64,000 nt of DNA from Dactylosporangium vinaceum (GCF_019904175.1 NZ_CP061913.1:558001-622000), one strand, 5' to 3'; shown: positions 41,018 to 50,438, numbered from the stretch's first letter. The notes: generated by a model not told the origin, from the sequence alone. Translations and numbers: made by a program.

Positions 41018-42424
41018 ATGGAACGTGACGTGGCCGGTCTCATCGCACAGCTGCGGGCCGCCCTGCCGCACGACGGCGGCGTGCTCACCGATCCGGACGT
41101 GCTGCGCTCGTACGAGCACGACGAGGCCGACCTGGTGCCCTACGGCACGCCCGCCGTCGTCGTGCGGCCCCGCACCACCGGCCAGGTGTCCGCCGTCCTG
41201 CGGGCGGCCGGCCGCCACCGCGTCCCGGTCATCCCGCAGGGCGCCCGGTCCGGCCTGGCCGGTGGGGCCAACGCCATCGACGGCGCGATCGTGCTGTCCC
41301 TGGTCGGGATGAACGAGATCATCGACATCGACACCGAGAACCGGATCGCCGTCGTGCAGCCCGGCGTCGTCAACGCCCAGCTGCGCCGCGCGGTCGCGGA
41401 GGTCGGGCTGTACTACCCGCCCGACCCCGGCTCGTGGGAGCAGTCGACGATCGGCGGCAACGTCTCCACCGACGCCGGCGGCATGTGCTGCGTCAAGTAC
41501 GGCGTGACGAGCGACCACGTCCTCGGCCTCGAGGTCGTGCTGGCCAGCGGCGAGGTCCTCGCGTGCGGGCGGCGCACCGCCAAGGGCGTCGCCGGATACG
41601 ACCTCACGAGCCTCTTCGTCGGGTCCGAGGGCACCCTCGGGGTGATCACCGAGATCACCGTCCGGTTGCGCCCAGCCCCCGAGCCGTCGCTGACGCTCGT
41701 CGCGGTGTTCGACACGTTCGCGGCGGCCGGGGCGGCCGTCTCCGCCGTCGTCGGGTCCGGGCTCCAGCCGAGCATGCTCGAGGTCATCGACCGGGTGGCG
41801 ATGGGCGCCATCGAGGCGTACCGGCCGATGGACCTGCCGACCGCCGCGGCCGCGCTGCTCATCGCCTCCGTCGACTCGGGGTCGCGGGCGCCGGACGACC
41901 TGGCCGCCATCGCCGCCATGTGCCGCTCGGCGCAGGCGTCGGACGTGTTCGTGGCGGCGGACGAGGCCGAGGCCGACGCCCTGCTCGCCGCGCGCCGGCT
42001 GGCCCATGTCTCGCTGGAGGCCCTGGCCGCCCGCCTGTTCCCCGGGGGCGGCGGGATCATGGTCGATGATGTGGCGGTACCCCGGACCCGGCTCGTCGAA
42101 CTGATCGAAGGAATCGAGCGGATCTCCGCGGAGCACGGGGTCGTCGTGGCGACCGTCGGGCACGCCGGCGACGGGAACCTGCACCCGGTCATCGTGATCG
42201 ACCGCTCCGATCCGGTGTCGATCGCGCAGGGCCAGCGGGTGTTCGACGCCATCATGGCCCTCGGGCTGGCGCTCGGCGGCACCTCGACCGGCGAGCACGG
42301 CGTCGGGCTGCTCAAGCGCGACTGGCTGGCCCGCGAGATCGGCCCGACCGGCCTGAAGGCGCACCGCTCGATCAAGGCGGCCCTCGACCCCGACAACATC
42401 CTGAACCCCGGCAAGATCTTCTGA
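41018..42424 (+). CDS. FAD-linked oxidase, glycolate oxidase GlcD type
   Basis: The product is 468 aa from ATG 41018; GTG 41009 is an alternative. The N-terminal FAD-binding PCMH domain has VVVRPRTTGQVSAVLRAAGR, VIPQGARSGLAGGA, DPGSWEQSTIGGNVSTDAGG and FVGSEGTLGVITEITVRL. The C-terminal substrate domain has VATVGHAGDGNLHPVIVID and GTSTGEHGVGLLKRD (histidine-bearing active-site motifs), ending DPDNILNPGKIF. It should oxidise a 2-hydroxy acid such as glycolate or lactate. No GlcE or GlcF partner is adjacent. Its stop shares one base with the next gene's start, so the two are translationally coupled. Confidence 0.92.
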   Translation: MERDVAGLIAQLRAALPHDGGVLTDPDVLRSYEHDEADLVPYGTPAVVVRPRTTGQVSAVLRAAGRHRVPVIPQGARSGLAGGANAIDGAIVLSLVGMNEIIDIDTENRIAVVQPGVVNAQLRRAVAEVGLYYPPDPGSWEQSTIGGNVSTDAGGMCCVKYGVTSDHVLGLEVVLASGEVLACGRRTAKGVAGYDLTSLFVGSEGTLGVITEITVRLRPAPEPSLTLVAVFDTFAAAGAAVSAVVGSGLQPSMLEVIDRVAMGAIEAYRPMDLPTAAAALLIASVDSGSRAPDDLAAIAAMCRSAQASDVFVAADEAEADALLAARRLAHVSLEALAARLFPGGGGIMVDDVAVPRTRLVELIEGIERISAEHGVVVATVGHAGDGNLHPVIVIDRSDPVSIAQGQRVFDAIMALGLALGGTSTGEHGVGLLKRDWLAREIGPTGLKAHRSIKAALDPDNILNPGKIF

Positions 42425-43005
42425 TGGTGACAAAGCCCGGCGGCGTGTTCTGCGTCGAAGGCAACTGGAACAACGACCTCGCCGCCCGCGGATCGGTGCT
42501 GCCGACGCTGGACCTGCTGGAGCGTCTGGGCGCCATCCGGTACATCCACCGCCGCACCGCCACCCCCCAGGAGCTGCGGTTCTACGTCGAGACCTGGCTG
42601 TCGCGCAAGTACGCGGCCTACCACGTCGGGTTCTTCGCCCTGCACGGCGCGCCCACGAAGCTGCACCTGTCGGAGGCGCACACCGTCGGCCTCGCCGAGC
42701 TGGGCAGCTGGACCGCCGGTCGCTGTGAGGGCAAGCGGCTGTACTTCGGCAGCTGCTCCGCGCTGCGGGCGTCCGACACCACCCTTGCCGAGTTCCTGCG
42801 CGAGACGAAGGCGGCGATGGTCTGCGGCTTCACCAAGGAGATCGACTGGATCGAGTCCGCCGCCCTGGAGACCGTCGTGCTCAACAACCTGGTCAACGGC
42901 TCCCGGGTGGACAGTGTCGAGCGGCTGATGAAGACGGTCCGCTGGGCGCCGCTGGCCCAGCACCTCGGGTTTCGGGTGGTGTACGCCAACGGCCGCTCGA
43001 CCTGA
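42424..43005 (+). CDS. DUF6642-like protein with possible caspase-fold motifs
   Basis: The product is 193 aa, starting on the last base of the flavoprotein stop (TGATG). The order of motifs is of interest. A strand with His-Gly (VGFFALHGAP), then a helix (VGLAELGSWTAG), a strand with Gly-Ser-Cys-Ser (KRLYFGSCSALRA) and a further strand (AAMVCGFTKEIDWIESA) resemble the His/Cys dyad layout of clan CD (caspase/CHAT-like) peptidases. I recall similar proteins under the label DUF6642, but am not certain. It is soluble and has no signal peptide. The biochemical role is inference only. Coupling to the oxidase suggests coexpression. Confidence 0.6.
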   Translation: MVTKPGGVFCVEGNWNNDLAARGSVLPTLDLLERLGAIRYIHRRTATPQELRFYVETWLSRKYAAYHVGFFALHGAPTKLHLSEAHTVGLAELGSWTAGRCEGKRLYFGSCSALRASDTTLAEFLRETKAAMVCGFTKEIDWIESAALETVVLNNLVNGSRVDSVERLMKTVRWAPLAQHLGFRVVYANGRST

Positions 43006-43011
43006 CGCGCG

Positions 43012-44865
43012 TCAGGTGGCCCGCACCCCCGCGCGGTCGGCCTGGAACCCGCGGACGTCCGGGGCGCCCAGGCGGGCGGCGTCGGCGGTGAGGTCGTCGA
43101 GCATCCGCTGCGACTCCTGCTCCGCGGCGACCCGGGCCAGGTAGTGGTCGACCTCCCGGGAGCGGGTCGCGGCGTCCCAGCCGAGCACGTCGCCCATCAC
43201 CCGGGCGGCGTCCTGGGCCGAGGCGGTGCCGCGGTGGTCGGTCTCGAACGAGATGCGGGTGCGGCGGGTGAGGACGTCCTCCAGGTGCAGGGCGCCCTCG
43301 GCCCGGGCGGCGTACGCGACCTCGGCGGCCAGGTACTCCGGGGCGCCGGTCACCGCGCGGTGCAGGTCCGGGTCCATGGCCAGGATCTCGAAGGCCATCG
43401 AGCCGTAGCGCTCCAGGAGGTGCTCCAGGACCCCGACCGGGACGCCGTGGCGGCGGGCCAGGTCCGCGCGGTTCGTCCACAGCGGGTGGTAGCCGTCCGC
43501 GCCGAGCAGCGGCAGGTCGGCCGTGCGGGAGGCCGGGACCAGCCCCCCGTGCCGGCGCAGGCCGCCCAGGCGATGGGCCACGCGGTCGATGACGTCGGCC
43601 GCCATGACCCGGTAGGTCGTGTACTTGCCGCCGGCGATCAGCATCAGGCCGAGCATCGGCTCGACCACCGCGTGGGTGCGCGAGAGCGCCGAGGTCTGCT
43701 CGTCGCGGCTGTGCGGCTGGCGGTGGCGGGCCTCCTTGGACAGCAGCGGGCGCAGACCGGCGTAGACGCCCTCGATGTCGGCGGTGCCGAGCGGGCGGTC
43801 CAGGACGGCGTTCACCTGGCCCAGCAGGTAGGAGATGTCGGTGGCGGAGGCGGCGGGATGGCCGCGGTCCAGGTTCCAGTCCGTGTCGGTCGTGCCGATG
43901 ATCCAGTGCCCGCCCCACGGGATCACGAAGAGCACCGAGGACGGCGTGCGCAGGATGAGCCCGGCCTCGCCGGTGATGGCCGAGCGCGGTACCACCAGAT
44001 GCACGCCCTTGGAGGCCCGGACCTGCAGGCCGGCCGACTCCCGCGGGCCCTCGCCGGACAGCATGCCGGCGATGTCGTCCATCCAGACGCCTGTCGCGGC
44101 GACGACCGTGCGCGCGTGGACCTCGAACTCCTCGCGGGACTCGAGGTCGCGGACCCGCACGCCTGTCACCTCCCGGGCGTCGCGCAGCAGGCCGACCGCC
44201 CGCGCGCTGGGGACGATCGCCGCGCCCAGGCTCGCCGCGGTGCGGGCCAGGGTCACGACCAGCCGGGCGTCGTCGACCTGGCCGTCGAAGTACTGGATCG
44301 CGCCGCTTATCGCGTCCTCGCGCAGGGAGGGGAAGCGGCGGTGGGCCTCGGCCCGGGACAGGTGGCGGTGCAGGGGCATGCCGCGCGGTGACGACCGGCG
44401 CAGGCGGGCCGTCGCCGCGAAGGCGTCGTAGAGGCCGACCCCGGCGCCGTAGTACGCGCGCTGCCAGACCCGCTGGCCCAGGCCGGCGAGGCCGCGGTGG
44501 GACGGGAGCGGGACCAGAATGGGCACCGGACGTACCAGATGCGGAGCCAGCCTTGAAGCCAGCAGGCCGCGCTCCTGCAACGCCTCGGTGACCAGGCCGA
44601 ACTCGAGCTGCTCCAGGTAGCGCAGGCCGCCGTGGATCAGCTTCGAGGAGCGGCTGGACGTGCCCGAGGCCAGGTCGCGGGCCTCGATCAGCGCCACCGA
44701 CAGGCCACGGGACGCGGCGTCGACAGCGGCACCCGCGCCGGTCACGCCGCCGCCGATGATCAGGACGTCGAAACGCTCGCGGCGCAGGCGGGCCACGTCG
44801 GCGGCGCGGCGGGCCGGCGACAGTCGGGACGCCTCGAAGCGGGACGTGGAGGGTTCACGGCGCAC
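43012..44865 (-). CDS. glpD: glycerol-3-phosphate dehydrogenase (FAD, aerobic)
   Basis: The product is 617 aa from GTG 44865; the open frame continues upstream only as shadow. The FAD dinucleotide motif DVLIIGGGVTGAGAAVDAAS is near residue 29. Further family motifs are TSSRSSKLIHGGLRYLEQ, QYFDGQVDDARLV, GVWMDDI, FVIPWGGHWIIGTTDTDW and LMLIAGGKYTTYRVMA, with the C-terminal cap domain complete. It oxidises glycerol-3-phosphate to dihydroxyacetone phosphate and passes electrons to quinone at the membrane. No glpF or glpK gene is adjacent. The gene converges with the upstream coupled pair, leaving only six bases between stops. Confidence 0.94.
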   Translation of the reverse strand: MRREPSTSRFEASRLSPARRAADVARLRRERFDVLIIGGGVTGAGAAVDAASRGLSVALIEARDLASGTSSRSSKLIHGGLRYLEQLEFGLVTEALQERGLLASRLAPHLVRPVPILVPLPSHRGLAGLGQRVWQRAYYGAGVGLYDAFAATARLRRSSPRGMPLHRHLSRAEAHRRFPSLREDAISGAIQYFDGQVDDARLVVTLARTAASLGAAIVPSARAVGLLRDAREVTGVRVRDLESREEFEVHARTVVAATGVWMDDIAGMLSGEGPRESAGLQVRASKGVHLVVPRSAITGEAGLILRTPSSVLFVIPWGGHWIIGTTDTDWNLDRGHPAASATDISYLLGQVNAVLDRPLGTADIEGVYAGLRPLLSKEARHRQPHSRDEQTSALSRTHAVVEPMLGLMLIAGGKYTTYRVMAADVIDRVAHRLGGLRRHGGLVPASRTADLPLLGADGYHPLWTNRADLARRHGVPVGVLEHLLERYGSMAFEILAMDPDLHRAVTGAPEYLAAEVAYAARAEGALHLEDVLTRRTRISFETDHRGTASAQDAARVMGDVLGWDAATRSREVDHYLARVAAEQESQRMLDDLTADAARLGAPDVRGFQADRAGVRAT

Positions 44866-44931
44866 TACTACACGGTAGCCTCGCCCGTCACGCGCTGGTG
44901 TGAGATGCCCCGCTGAGGGAATTGGACTGGG

Positions 44932-45366
44932 GTGTCCATCACCGAACGCATCATCCGTGCGCCCGCCGAGGCCGTGTTCGCCGTACTGTCCGACGGCTGG
45001 TCGTACTCCGACTGGGTGGTCGGCACCGCGCACATCCGCAACGTCGACGAGAAGTGGCCGGCGCCCGGGTCGCGGCTGCACCACAAGGCCGGCCCCTGGC
45101 CCCTGTCGATCAAGGACCGCAGCGAGTCGCTCGAGTGGGAGCCCGGGCGGATGCTCCTGCTGAAGGTGCACCTGTGGCCCTTCGGCGCGGGCCACGTCAA
45201 GTTCACCCTCGACGCGCTCGACGAGCAGGCCACCCGGGTCACCATGCAGGAGCAGTTCACCGAGGGCCCCATGCTCGGCGCCCGCAACAAGGTCGGCGAC
45301 GTCTTCCTGCACTTCCGCAACACCGAGGCGCTGCAGCGGCTGGCCGACATCGCCGAGCGGCGGTGA
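44932..45366 (+). CDS. SRPBCC-family protein
   Basis: The product is 144 aa from GTG 44932. The helix-grip pattern is typical: SITERIIRAPAEAVFAVLSD, then GSRLHHKAGPWPLSIKDRSE, RMLLLKVHLWPFGAGHVKF, TRVTMQEQFTEGP and a long C-terminal helix (FRNTEALQRLADIAERR). Such proteins bind hydrophobic ligands in a deep cavity; many are polyketide cyclase-like or lipid-binding. It converges with the flavoprotein at 45392, and a shared role in isoprenoid or lipid handling is possible but not shown. Confidence 0.83.
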   Translation: MSITERIIRAPAEAVFAVLSDGWSYSDWVVGTAHIRNVDEKWPAPGSRLHHKAGPWPLSIKDRSESLEWEPGRMLLLKVHLWPFGAGHVKFTLDALDEQATRVTMQEQFTEGPMLGARNKVGDVFLHFRNTEALQRLADIAERR

Positions 45367-45391
45367 CGGCCGGCGCTGCGCCTTCCCGGTG

Positions 45392-46960
45392 TCAGCGGTA
45401 GATCCGCCGCAGCGCCGCGTCGATCGCCGCCCGGTAGGCGTCGCCGAGCACGGGGCGGCTGCGGGCCAGCGCCGCGCGGGCCGCGTTGGCGCCGGGTGCG
45501 CCGTGCACGCCGCCGCCCGGGTGGGCGCTGGAGCTGGCCAGGTAGAGCTTATCGATGGGCGTGTCGGCCCGGCCCAGGCCGGGCGTCGGGCGCCAGATGA
45601 GCTGCTGGTAGGCGCCGGCGGTACCGCCGTTGATCGCGCCCTGCACCAGCGACGGGTTCTTGGCCTGCAGCTCGGCCGGGCCGGCGACATAGCGGGCCAG
45701 GATGAGATCGTCGAACCCGGGCGCGTGGCGGCGCATGGTCTCGGTGACGGTGTCGATGTGCTTTGTCACCTGCTCGGCGCTCACGTCGCGGGGGATGTGG
45801 GTGTACGCCCACAGCGACTCGGTCCCGCGCGGTGAACGGGTCGCGTCGGCCGTGGTCATCTGACCCGCCAGCAGGAAGGGCTCCTCCGGCATCCGGCCCT
45901 GCGCGATGTCGTGGGCGTAGCGGACCGGGTCGGCTCCCAGGTGCACGGTGCCGGCCCCGGCGACGTCCGGCGAGATCCACGGCACCGGGCCCGACATCGC
46001 CCAGTCGATCTTCAGCGTGGCGTTGTCCCAGCGGAACCCCGCGAGGTCGGCCAGCAGCCGGCCCGGCAGGTGGTGCGGCTTGATCATGTCCTGGTACAGC
46101 GGCAGCGCCGGCACGTCCGCGACGACGGCCCGCCGGGCCCGGAACAGCCGCCCGTCCGCGCAGCGCACGCCGAGCGCCCGGCCGCCACCGACGACGATCT
46201 CCTCCACGGCCGCGTTGCGGTGCACGACCCCGGGGAACCGCCGCAGCAGAGCCTCGGTGATCTGCTGCGCGCCGCCCACGGGGACCGGGAAGCCGTACTG
46301 CTGCGCGAGCATGGCCAGCAGCCAGCCGAACCCGCCGCCCGCCGCGTCGTCCGGGGCCAGGTCCGTGTGCAGGGCGAGCCCGGTCAGCAGCATCCGGGCG
46401 CCGTCACCCTCGAACAGCTCCTCGCCGAGGACGCGCGCCGGCACCAGGAACCGCCGGCCCAGGCGCAGCGCACCGCCGAGACCCGCCTGCGCGGCGAGGC
46501 GCACGCCGGCGCGCACGGGCGGGAACGGGGTGAGCAGGGCCGGCAGGAGGTCCGGAGCGAGCCGGCGCCACTCGGAGTACCAGTGCCGCCACGCCTTTCC
46601 GTCTCCCGGCGCGAACCGCTCGAGCGACTCGGCGGTGAGGTCGAGCTCGCGGCTGATCACCGCGGACCGGCCGTCCGGGAACAGGTGGGCCACGACCTGC
46701 GGCGCGTGCGTCCAGCGCAGCCCGTGCGCCTCCAGATCGAGCGCGAGCAGCGCCGGCGAGCCGGCCGAGAGCGGGTAGAACGCGCTGCACAGGTCGTTGA
46801 CGAAACCGGGCGCCGTCACCTCCGCCGAGCGGACCGCCCCGCCGACCTCGCCGGTCGCCTCCAGAACCGCCACGTCCCAGCCCGCATCGGCGAGCATGTT
46901 GGCCGCGACCAGGCCGTTGTGCCCGGCCCCGACGACGACCGCGTCGACCGTTTCCGTCAT
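45392..46960 (-). CDS. phytoene desaturase/CrtI-like FAD oxidoreductase
   Basis: The product is 522 aa from ATG 46960, chosen for AAGGAGACTGAGTGGT upstream and because it places the dinucleotide motif at the N-terminus (VDAVVVGAGHNGLVAANML). The C-terminal FAD motif reads KLYLASSSAHPGGGVHGAPG, as in carotenoid desaturase/isomerase-like flavoproteins and pyridine nucleotide-disulfide oxidoreductase-like proteins. The GHNGL and HPGGGVHG combination marks the COG1233 group, many of which act on unknown substrates. No phytoene synthase or carotenoid cluster is nearby, so carotenoid activity is not implied. It is divergent from the subtilase. Confidence 0.87.
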   Translation of the reverse strand: MTETVDAVVVGAGHNGLVAANMLADAGWDVAVLEATGEVGGAVRSAEVTAPGFVNDLCSAFYPLSAGSPALLALDLEAHGLRWTHAPQVVAHLFPDGRSAVISRELDLTAESLERFAPGDGKAWRHWYSEWRRLAPDLLPALLTPFPPVRAGVRLAAQAGLGGALRLGRRFLVPARVLGEELFEGDGARMLLTGLALHTDLAPDDAAGGGFGWLLAMLAQQYGFPVPVGGAQQITEALLRRFPGVVHRNAAVEEIVVGGGRALGVRCADGRLFRARRAVVADVPALPLYQDMIKPHHLPGRLLADLAGFRWDNATLKIDWAMSGPVPWISPDVAGAGTVHLGADPVRYAHDIAQGRMPEEPFLLAGQMTTADATRSPRGTESLWAYTHIPRDVSAEQVTKHIDTVTETMRRHAPGFDDLILARYVAGPAELQAKNPSLVQGAINGGTAGAYQQLIWRPTPGLGRADTPIDKLYLASSSAHPGGGVHGAPGANAARAALARSRPVLGDAYRAAIDAALRRIYR

Positions 46961-47022
46961 ACCACTCAGTCTCCTTCGTCGCCCTTGAGGTTTTGTCATA
47001 CCCGCGTCGTAGAGTCCGGACC

Positions 47023-49323
47023 ATGAATTCCCCAGCGGTTCCGTCACGCCGGGCCTGGGGCTGGTCCCTGGCCCTGACCATCGTGCTCGGCCTCTGGATG
47101 CTGATGTGGGGGGTACTGCCCCAGGCCGGTCTGTGGCTCGTGACTGACGCGCTCAGCCTGGAGGGCACCGTGGCGCCCCGGTGGCTCTGGCCCCTGGTCG
47201 CCGTGGCGGCGCTGCTGATTGCCGGTGTGCCGGCGCTCCTGCTCGGCCAGCTGTCGCCCGTCTGGTTCGCGCGGACGGCCGGCCGGCAGTGGCTGCTCGC
47301 TGCCGGCCTCGGCGCGCTGCTCGGCTTCGCGCGCCTGGTGCCGCCCACCTATCACGAGCTGTACCTCGCCGTCCTGGCCGCGCTGGCCGCCGGTGCCGCG
47401 CTCGTCCACCGCCTCGTCGGTGGGCGGCCGGAGCGGCGCATCGAGCCCGACCGCCGGCTGCCGTGGCTCTCGCTGGCCGCCGGGCTGTTGCTGCTGCTGC
47501 CGTGGCTGTGGGTGGGGGCGCTGGGCGGGGTGACGGAGACCGTCCTCGCGCTCGTCGCCGCGCTCGCCGTGGCCTGGCTGGCCGCCCGGCCGCTGCTCGC
47601 CCTGACCGTCCGGTTTGCCGGCGGCGGCAACGCGTGGGGGCGGGCGGCGCTCGGGGGGCTGCTCGCCGGGGTGGGCCTCGCCGGGCTGGCGGCGGGGGTG
47701 GGGGAGCCGGCGGTACAACTGCTGGCCCTGCTGTCAGTGCCGCCGGTGGCGTTCGCGCTGGCGGCGCTGCGGCGGCTCGGGGTGCCGTCGGTGATCGCAC
47801 TGCTCACGCCGGTGCTGTTCGGCCCCCTCGCCCTCGTCGACGCCGACGAGACGTCGCTCGTCCTCGGGCTGCACGACGGGCTGTTCTGGGGCGGCGTGGG
47901 AGCCGCCGCGGCCGGGGCGCTGGCGCTGGTGGCCGCGGCCGCGCTGCTTGCCGTGTTCCGGCGCGTCCGCCTGCACGCCTGGCTCGCCGGAGCCCTCGCC
48001 GTCGTGCTGGCCGCGACCGGAGCCATCGTCTACGTCGGCCTGGGGCAGCCGGGCCTGACCGGCGAGCGGCTGTTCGTGGTCATGCGCGAGCAGGCCGACC
48101 TGTCCGGGCTGTCAGCGGTGGCCGACCGCACCGAACGGGTCCGGCAGACGTACGAGCGCCTGGTCGCGACGGCCGAGCGCACCCAGGCGCCGCTGCGGGC
48201 CGAGCTGCGCTCGAAACACGTGTCGTTCACGCCGTTCTACCTGGTCAACGGCGTCGAGGTGGACGCCGGCCCGGTGGCCCGGCAGTGGCTGGCCGGCCGC
48301 GCCGACGTCCTGCACGTCCTGCTCAACCCGCAGCTGCGCCCGCTGCCGGCCGCCGCCGAACCCATGCACGGCTCCCAGGCCGCGCCGGCCACGCCACCGT
48401 GGAACCTCACCCTCATCGGCGCCGACCGCGTCTGGGCCGGGGGCACCACCGGCAAGGGCATCGTCGTGGGCAGCTCCGACTCCGGCGTCGACGGCACCCA
48501 CCCGGCCCTGCGCGCCAACTTCCGCGGGGGCGACGACTCCTGGCTCGACCCGTACAACGGCGCCGCCGCACCCACCGACCCCAACGGCCACGGTACCCAC
48601 ACCGTGGCCACCGCCGTCGGCGCCGGCGTCGGCGTGGCTCCCGGCGCCACCTGGATCGCCTGCGAAAACCTGCCGCGCAACCTGGGCAGCATGTCGAACT
48701 ACCTGACGTGCCTGCAGTTCATGCTCGCGCCGTACACACCGGGGGCCGACCCGTGGCACGCCGGCCGCCCCGAGCGCGCCCCGCAGGTGCTGACGAACTC
48801 GTGGGGCTGCCCGTCGCTGGAGGGCTGCGACGCCTTCTCGATGCGCCCCGCCATCGACGCGTTCACCGCCGCCGGCATCTTCTTCGTCGCCGCCGCCGGC
48901 AACACCGGCCCGGGCTGCTCCTCCATCACCGACCCGCCGGCCACGTACGCATCGACCCTGACGGTGGGCGCCGTGGACCGCAACACCCGCGTCGCCGAGT
49001 TCTCCAGCCGCGGCCCGTCCCTCGACGGCCTGGCCAAGCCGGACGTGATGGCCCCGGGGGTGGACGTACTGTCGGCCCTGCCCGGCGGCGGATACGACGT
49101 GTTGAGCGGCACCTCGATGGCCGCCCCCCACGTGGCGGGCGTGGTCGCACTGATGTGGTCAGCCAACCCGGCGCTGGTGGGCAACATCGCCCGGACCCGC
49201 GACATCCTGCGCTCAACAGCCCGCCCGGCCCAACCCCAGGGCACCGCCTGCGGCACCGAAGCCAACACCGTGGGCGCCGGCCTGGTCGACGCATATGCCG
49301 CCGTGCAAGCCGCCAAAGCCTGA
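47023..49323 (+). CDS. polytopic membrane protein with subtilisin-like (S8) protease domain
   Basis: The product is 766 aa from ATG 47023. The first 350 residues hold about nine or ten membrane helices. A linker of about 100 residues (inhibitor-like, SGLSAVADRTERVRQTYERL) leads to a complete S8 domain. This has Asp486 (VVGSSDSGVDGTHPAL), His523 in GHGTHT, oxyanion Asn627 in AAAGNTGPGC and Ser698 in SGTSMAAPHVAG. Cys pairs (CPSLEGC, GPGCSS) suggest an extracytoplasmic location. A subtilase on a large membrane module is uncommon; secreted forms normally carry only a signal peptide. It could be a membrane sheddase or processing enzyme. Substrates are unknown. Confidence 0.9.
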   Translation: MNSPAVPSRRAWGWSLALTIVLGLWMLMWGVLPQAGLWLVTDALSLEGTVAPRWLWPLVAVAALLIAGVPALLLGQLSPVWFARTAGRQWLLAAGLGALLGFARLVPPTYHELYLAVLAALAAGAALVHRLVGGRPERRIEPDRRLPWLSLAAGLLLLLPWLWVGALGGVTETVLALVAALAVAWLAARPLLALTVRFAGGGNAWGRAALGGLLAGVGLAGLAAGVGEPAVQLLALLSVPPVAFALAALRRLGVPSVIALLTPVLFGPLALVDADETSLVLGLHDGLFWGGVGAAAAGALALVAAAALLAVFRRVRLHAWLAGALAVVLAATGAIVYVGLGQPGLTGERLFVVMREQADLSGLSAVADRTERVRQTYERLVATAERTQAPLRAELRSKHVSFTPFYLVNGVEVDAGPVARQWLAGRADVLHVLLNPQLRPLPAAAEPMHGSQAAPATPPWNLTLIGADRVWAGGTTGKGIVVGSSDSGVDGTHPALRANFRGGDDSWLDPYNGAAAPTDPNGHGTHTVATAVGAGVGVAPGATWIACENLPRNLGSMSNYLTCLQFMLAPYTPGADPWHAGRPERAPQVLTNSWGCPSLEGCDAFSMRPAIDAFTAAGIFFVAAAGNTGPGCSSITDPPATYASTLTVGAVDRNTRVAEFSSRGPSLDGLAKPDVMAPGVDVLSALPGGGYDVLSGTSMAAPHVAGVVALMWSANPALVGNIARTRDILRSTARPAQPQGTACGTEANTVGAGLVDAYAAVQAAKA

Positions 49324-49560
49324 CGAAGCCCCGCGCGGCTCGTCAGCTCCCGCGTCGGCTCGTCAGCTCCCGCGTCGGCCCGGGAGCTCCGCGCGGCACG
49401 GAAGCTCCCGCGCGGCTCGCAGCGCCCTGCGCGGCTCGCAGCCCCCTGCGCGGCTCATCCGCCCTTGCGTGGCTCGGCAGCCCCCGCGTCGGCCCGGGAG
49501 CTCCGCGCGGCGCGGAAGGTCGGTTTGGCTCGAAGGCCGGCGTGGCTTGACGGTAAGTGG
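49324..49560. repeat. degenerate ~20-bp repeat field after the subtilase
   Basis: About ten diverged copies of a 19-21-base unit such as CGGCTCGTCAGCTCCCGCGT and CGGCTCGCAGCCCCCTGCG stand head to tail right after the stop codon. A larger block, CGGCCCGGGAGCTCCGCGCGG, occurs twice (about 49377 and 49492). The field is non-coding and resembles the one downstream of groEL. Confidence 0.75.
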
Positions 49561-50438
49561 TGGATAACTACGGTGGGTGAGCGGTCCAAAAGTGAATTAG
49601 CTTCGGGTGTTAGGGTGCTTTCAGGGAAGCGGAGCGGGGCACGGTCGCCCTCGTATCCCGCGTGTGATCGCCGCAAGCCTGATCACTCCGCTCTCCGCAA
49701 TCTCGCCACTCGCTCGTTCTCGCCTTTCGGCCTGTGCTCGCCGCTCCTCGCCAGTGCCGTTCCTCGTGCCTCGCCCTTCCCCGTTCCCGTTCCCGTTCGC
49801 CTCGTTGCGGTGCTCATGCCGTTATCCGGGTCTCGCCGTTTACTCGTCCTCCTCCTCAGTTCTTCGCTCAGGCAGTTCGCCGCTTGCCGTTGTTTGCTTT
49901 GTCTTGTCTTGCCTTGCTCGGTCGCCGCCTGATCGGTGCTCATGGCCTACTCGCCTGGCCTCCGTTGATCGCCGCCCGCGCACGCTGCGAGGCGCCGTGC
50001 AGCGCGACGCCACGCCATGACCGTTGAACGCCCGGCCGCCTGTGCAGTTCGGCCTGCCTGCCCTGCTGTGCCGTCGTTGCTGGAGCTTGGCCTGCCGCCT
50101 TGCCTGGGTCGGATCGTTCATGGCGCGGCGTGTGGTGATCGCAGACCGCGACGGCCAGGTGTTGATCGACGGTGGGATTCGGGCGGGGTGAGGATGCGCC
50201 GCCGCCGCGGCGGCTGGGCGGCTGGCGGTGGTGTGGCCGGCGGGGCGTACCCGCTGCTGGGCGTCGGCTCGTCTGCCTTGCGATTCTTGGTAGACCTCGC
50301 GGATTCGACCTGTTCTGGCTGCCTCGCCCGCGTGCGTGGCCGGCAAAGGCAAAGTTCTGGGTCCGGCGAAAAACAGGCGCATTTTGCCGGCGCTGCGGAG
50401 ATTCGGTGGTTGCCATTTCGCGTTTGTGGCGGAATTGG
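49561..50438. other. non-coding, pyrimidine-biased, lower-GC stretch
   Basis: About 880 bases hold no convincing gene. Between about 49665 and 49935 the forward strand is overwhelmingly C and T, with CGTTCCCGTTCCCGTTCGCC, CCTCCTCCTCAGTTC and GTCTTGTCTTGCCTTGC tracts. Open frames here have AGA- and CAA-rich or otherwise abnormal codon use. From about 50000 the sequence is nearer the genome average. It may be a gene remnant, a non-coding RNA or a skewed regulatory tract. Confidence 0.45.

Noticed and set aside
41413..42963. 516-aa reverse-strand open frame
   Set aside because: It is complementary to the flavoprotein and DUF6642-like genes, both with conserved motifs.
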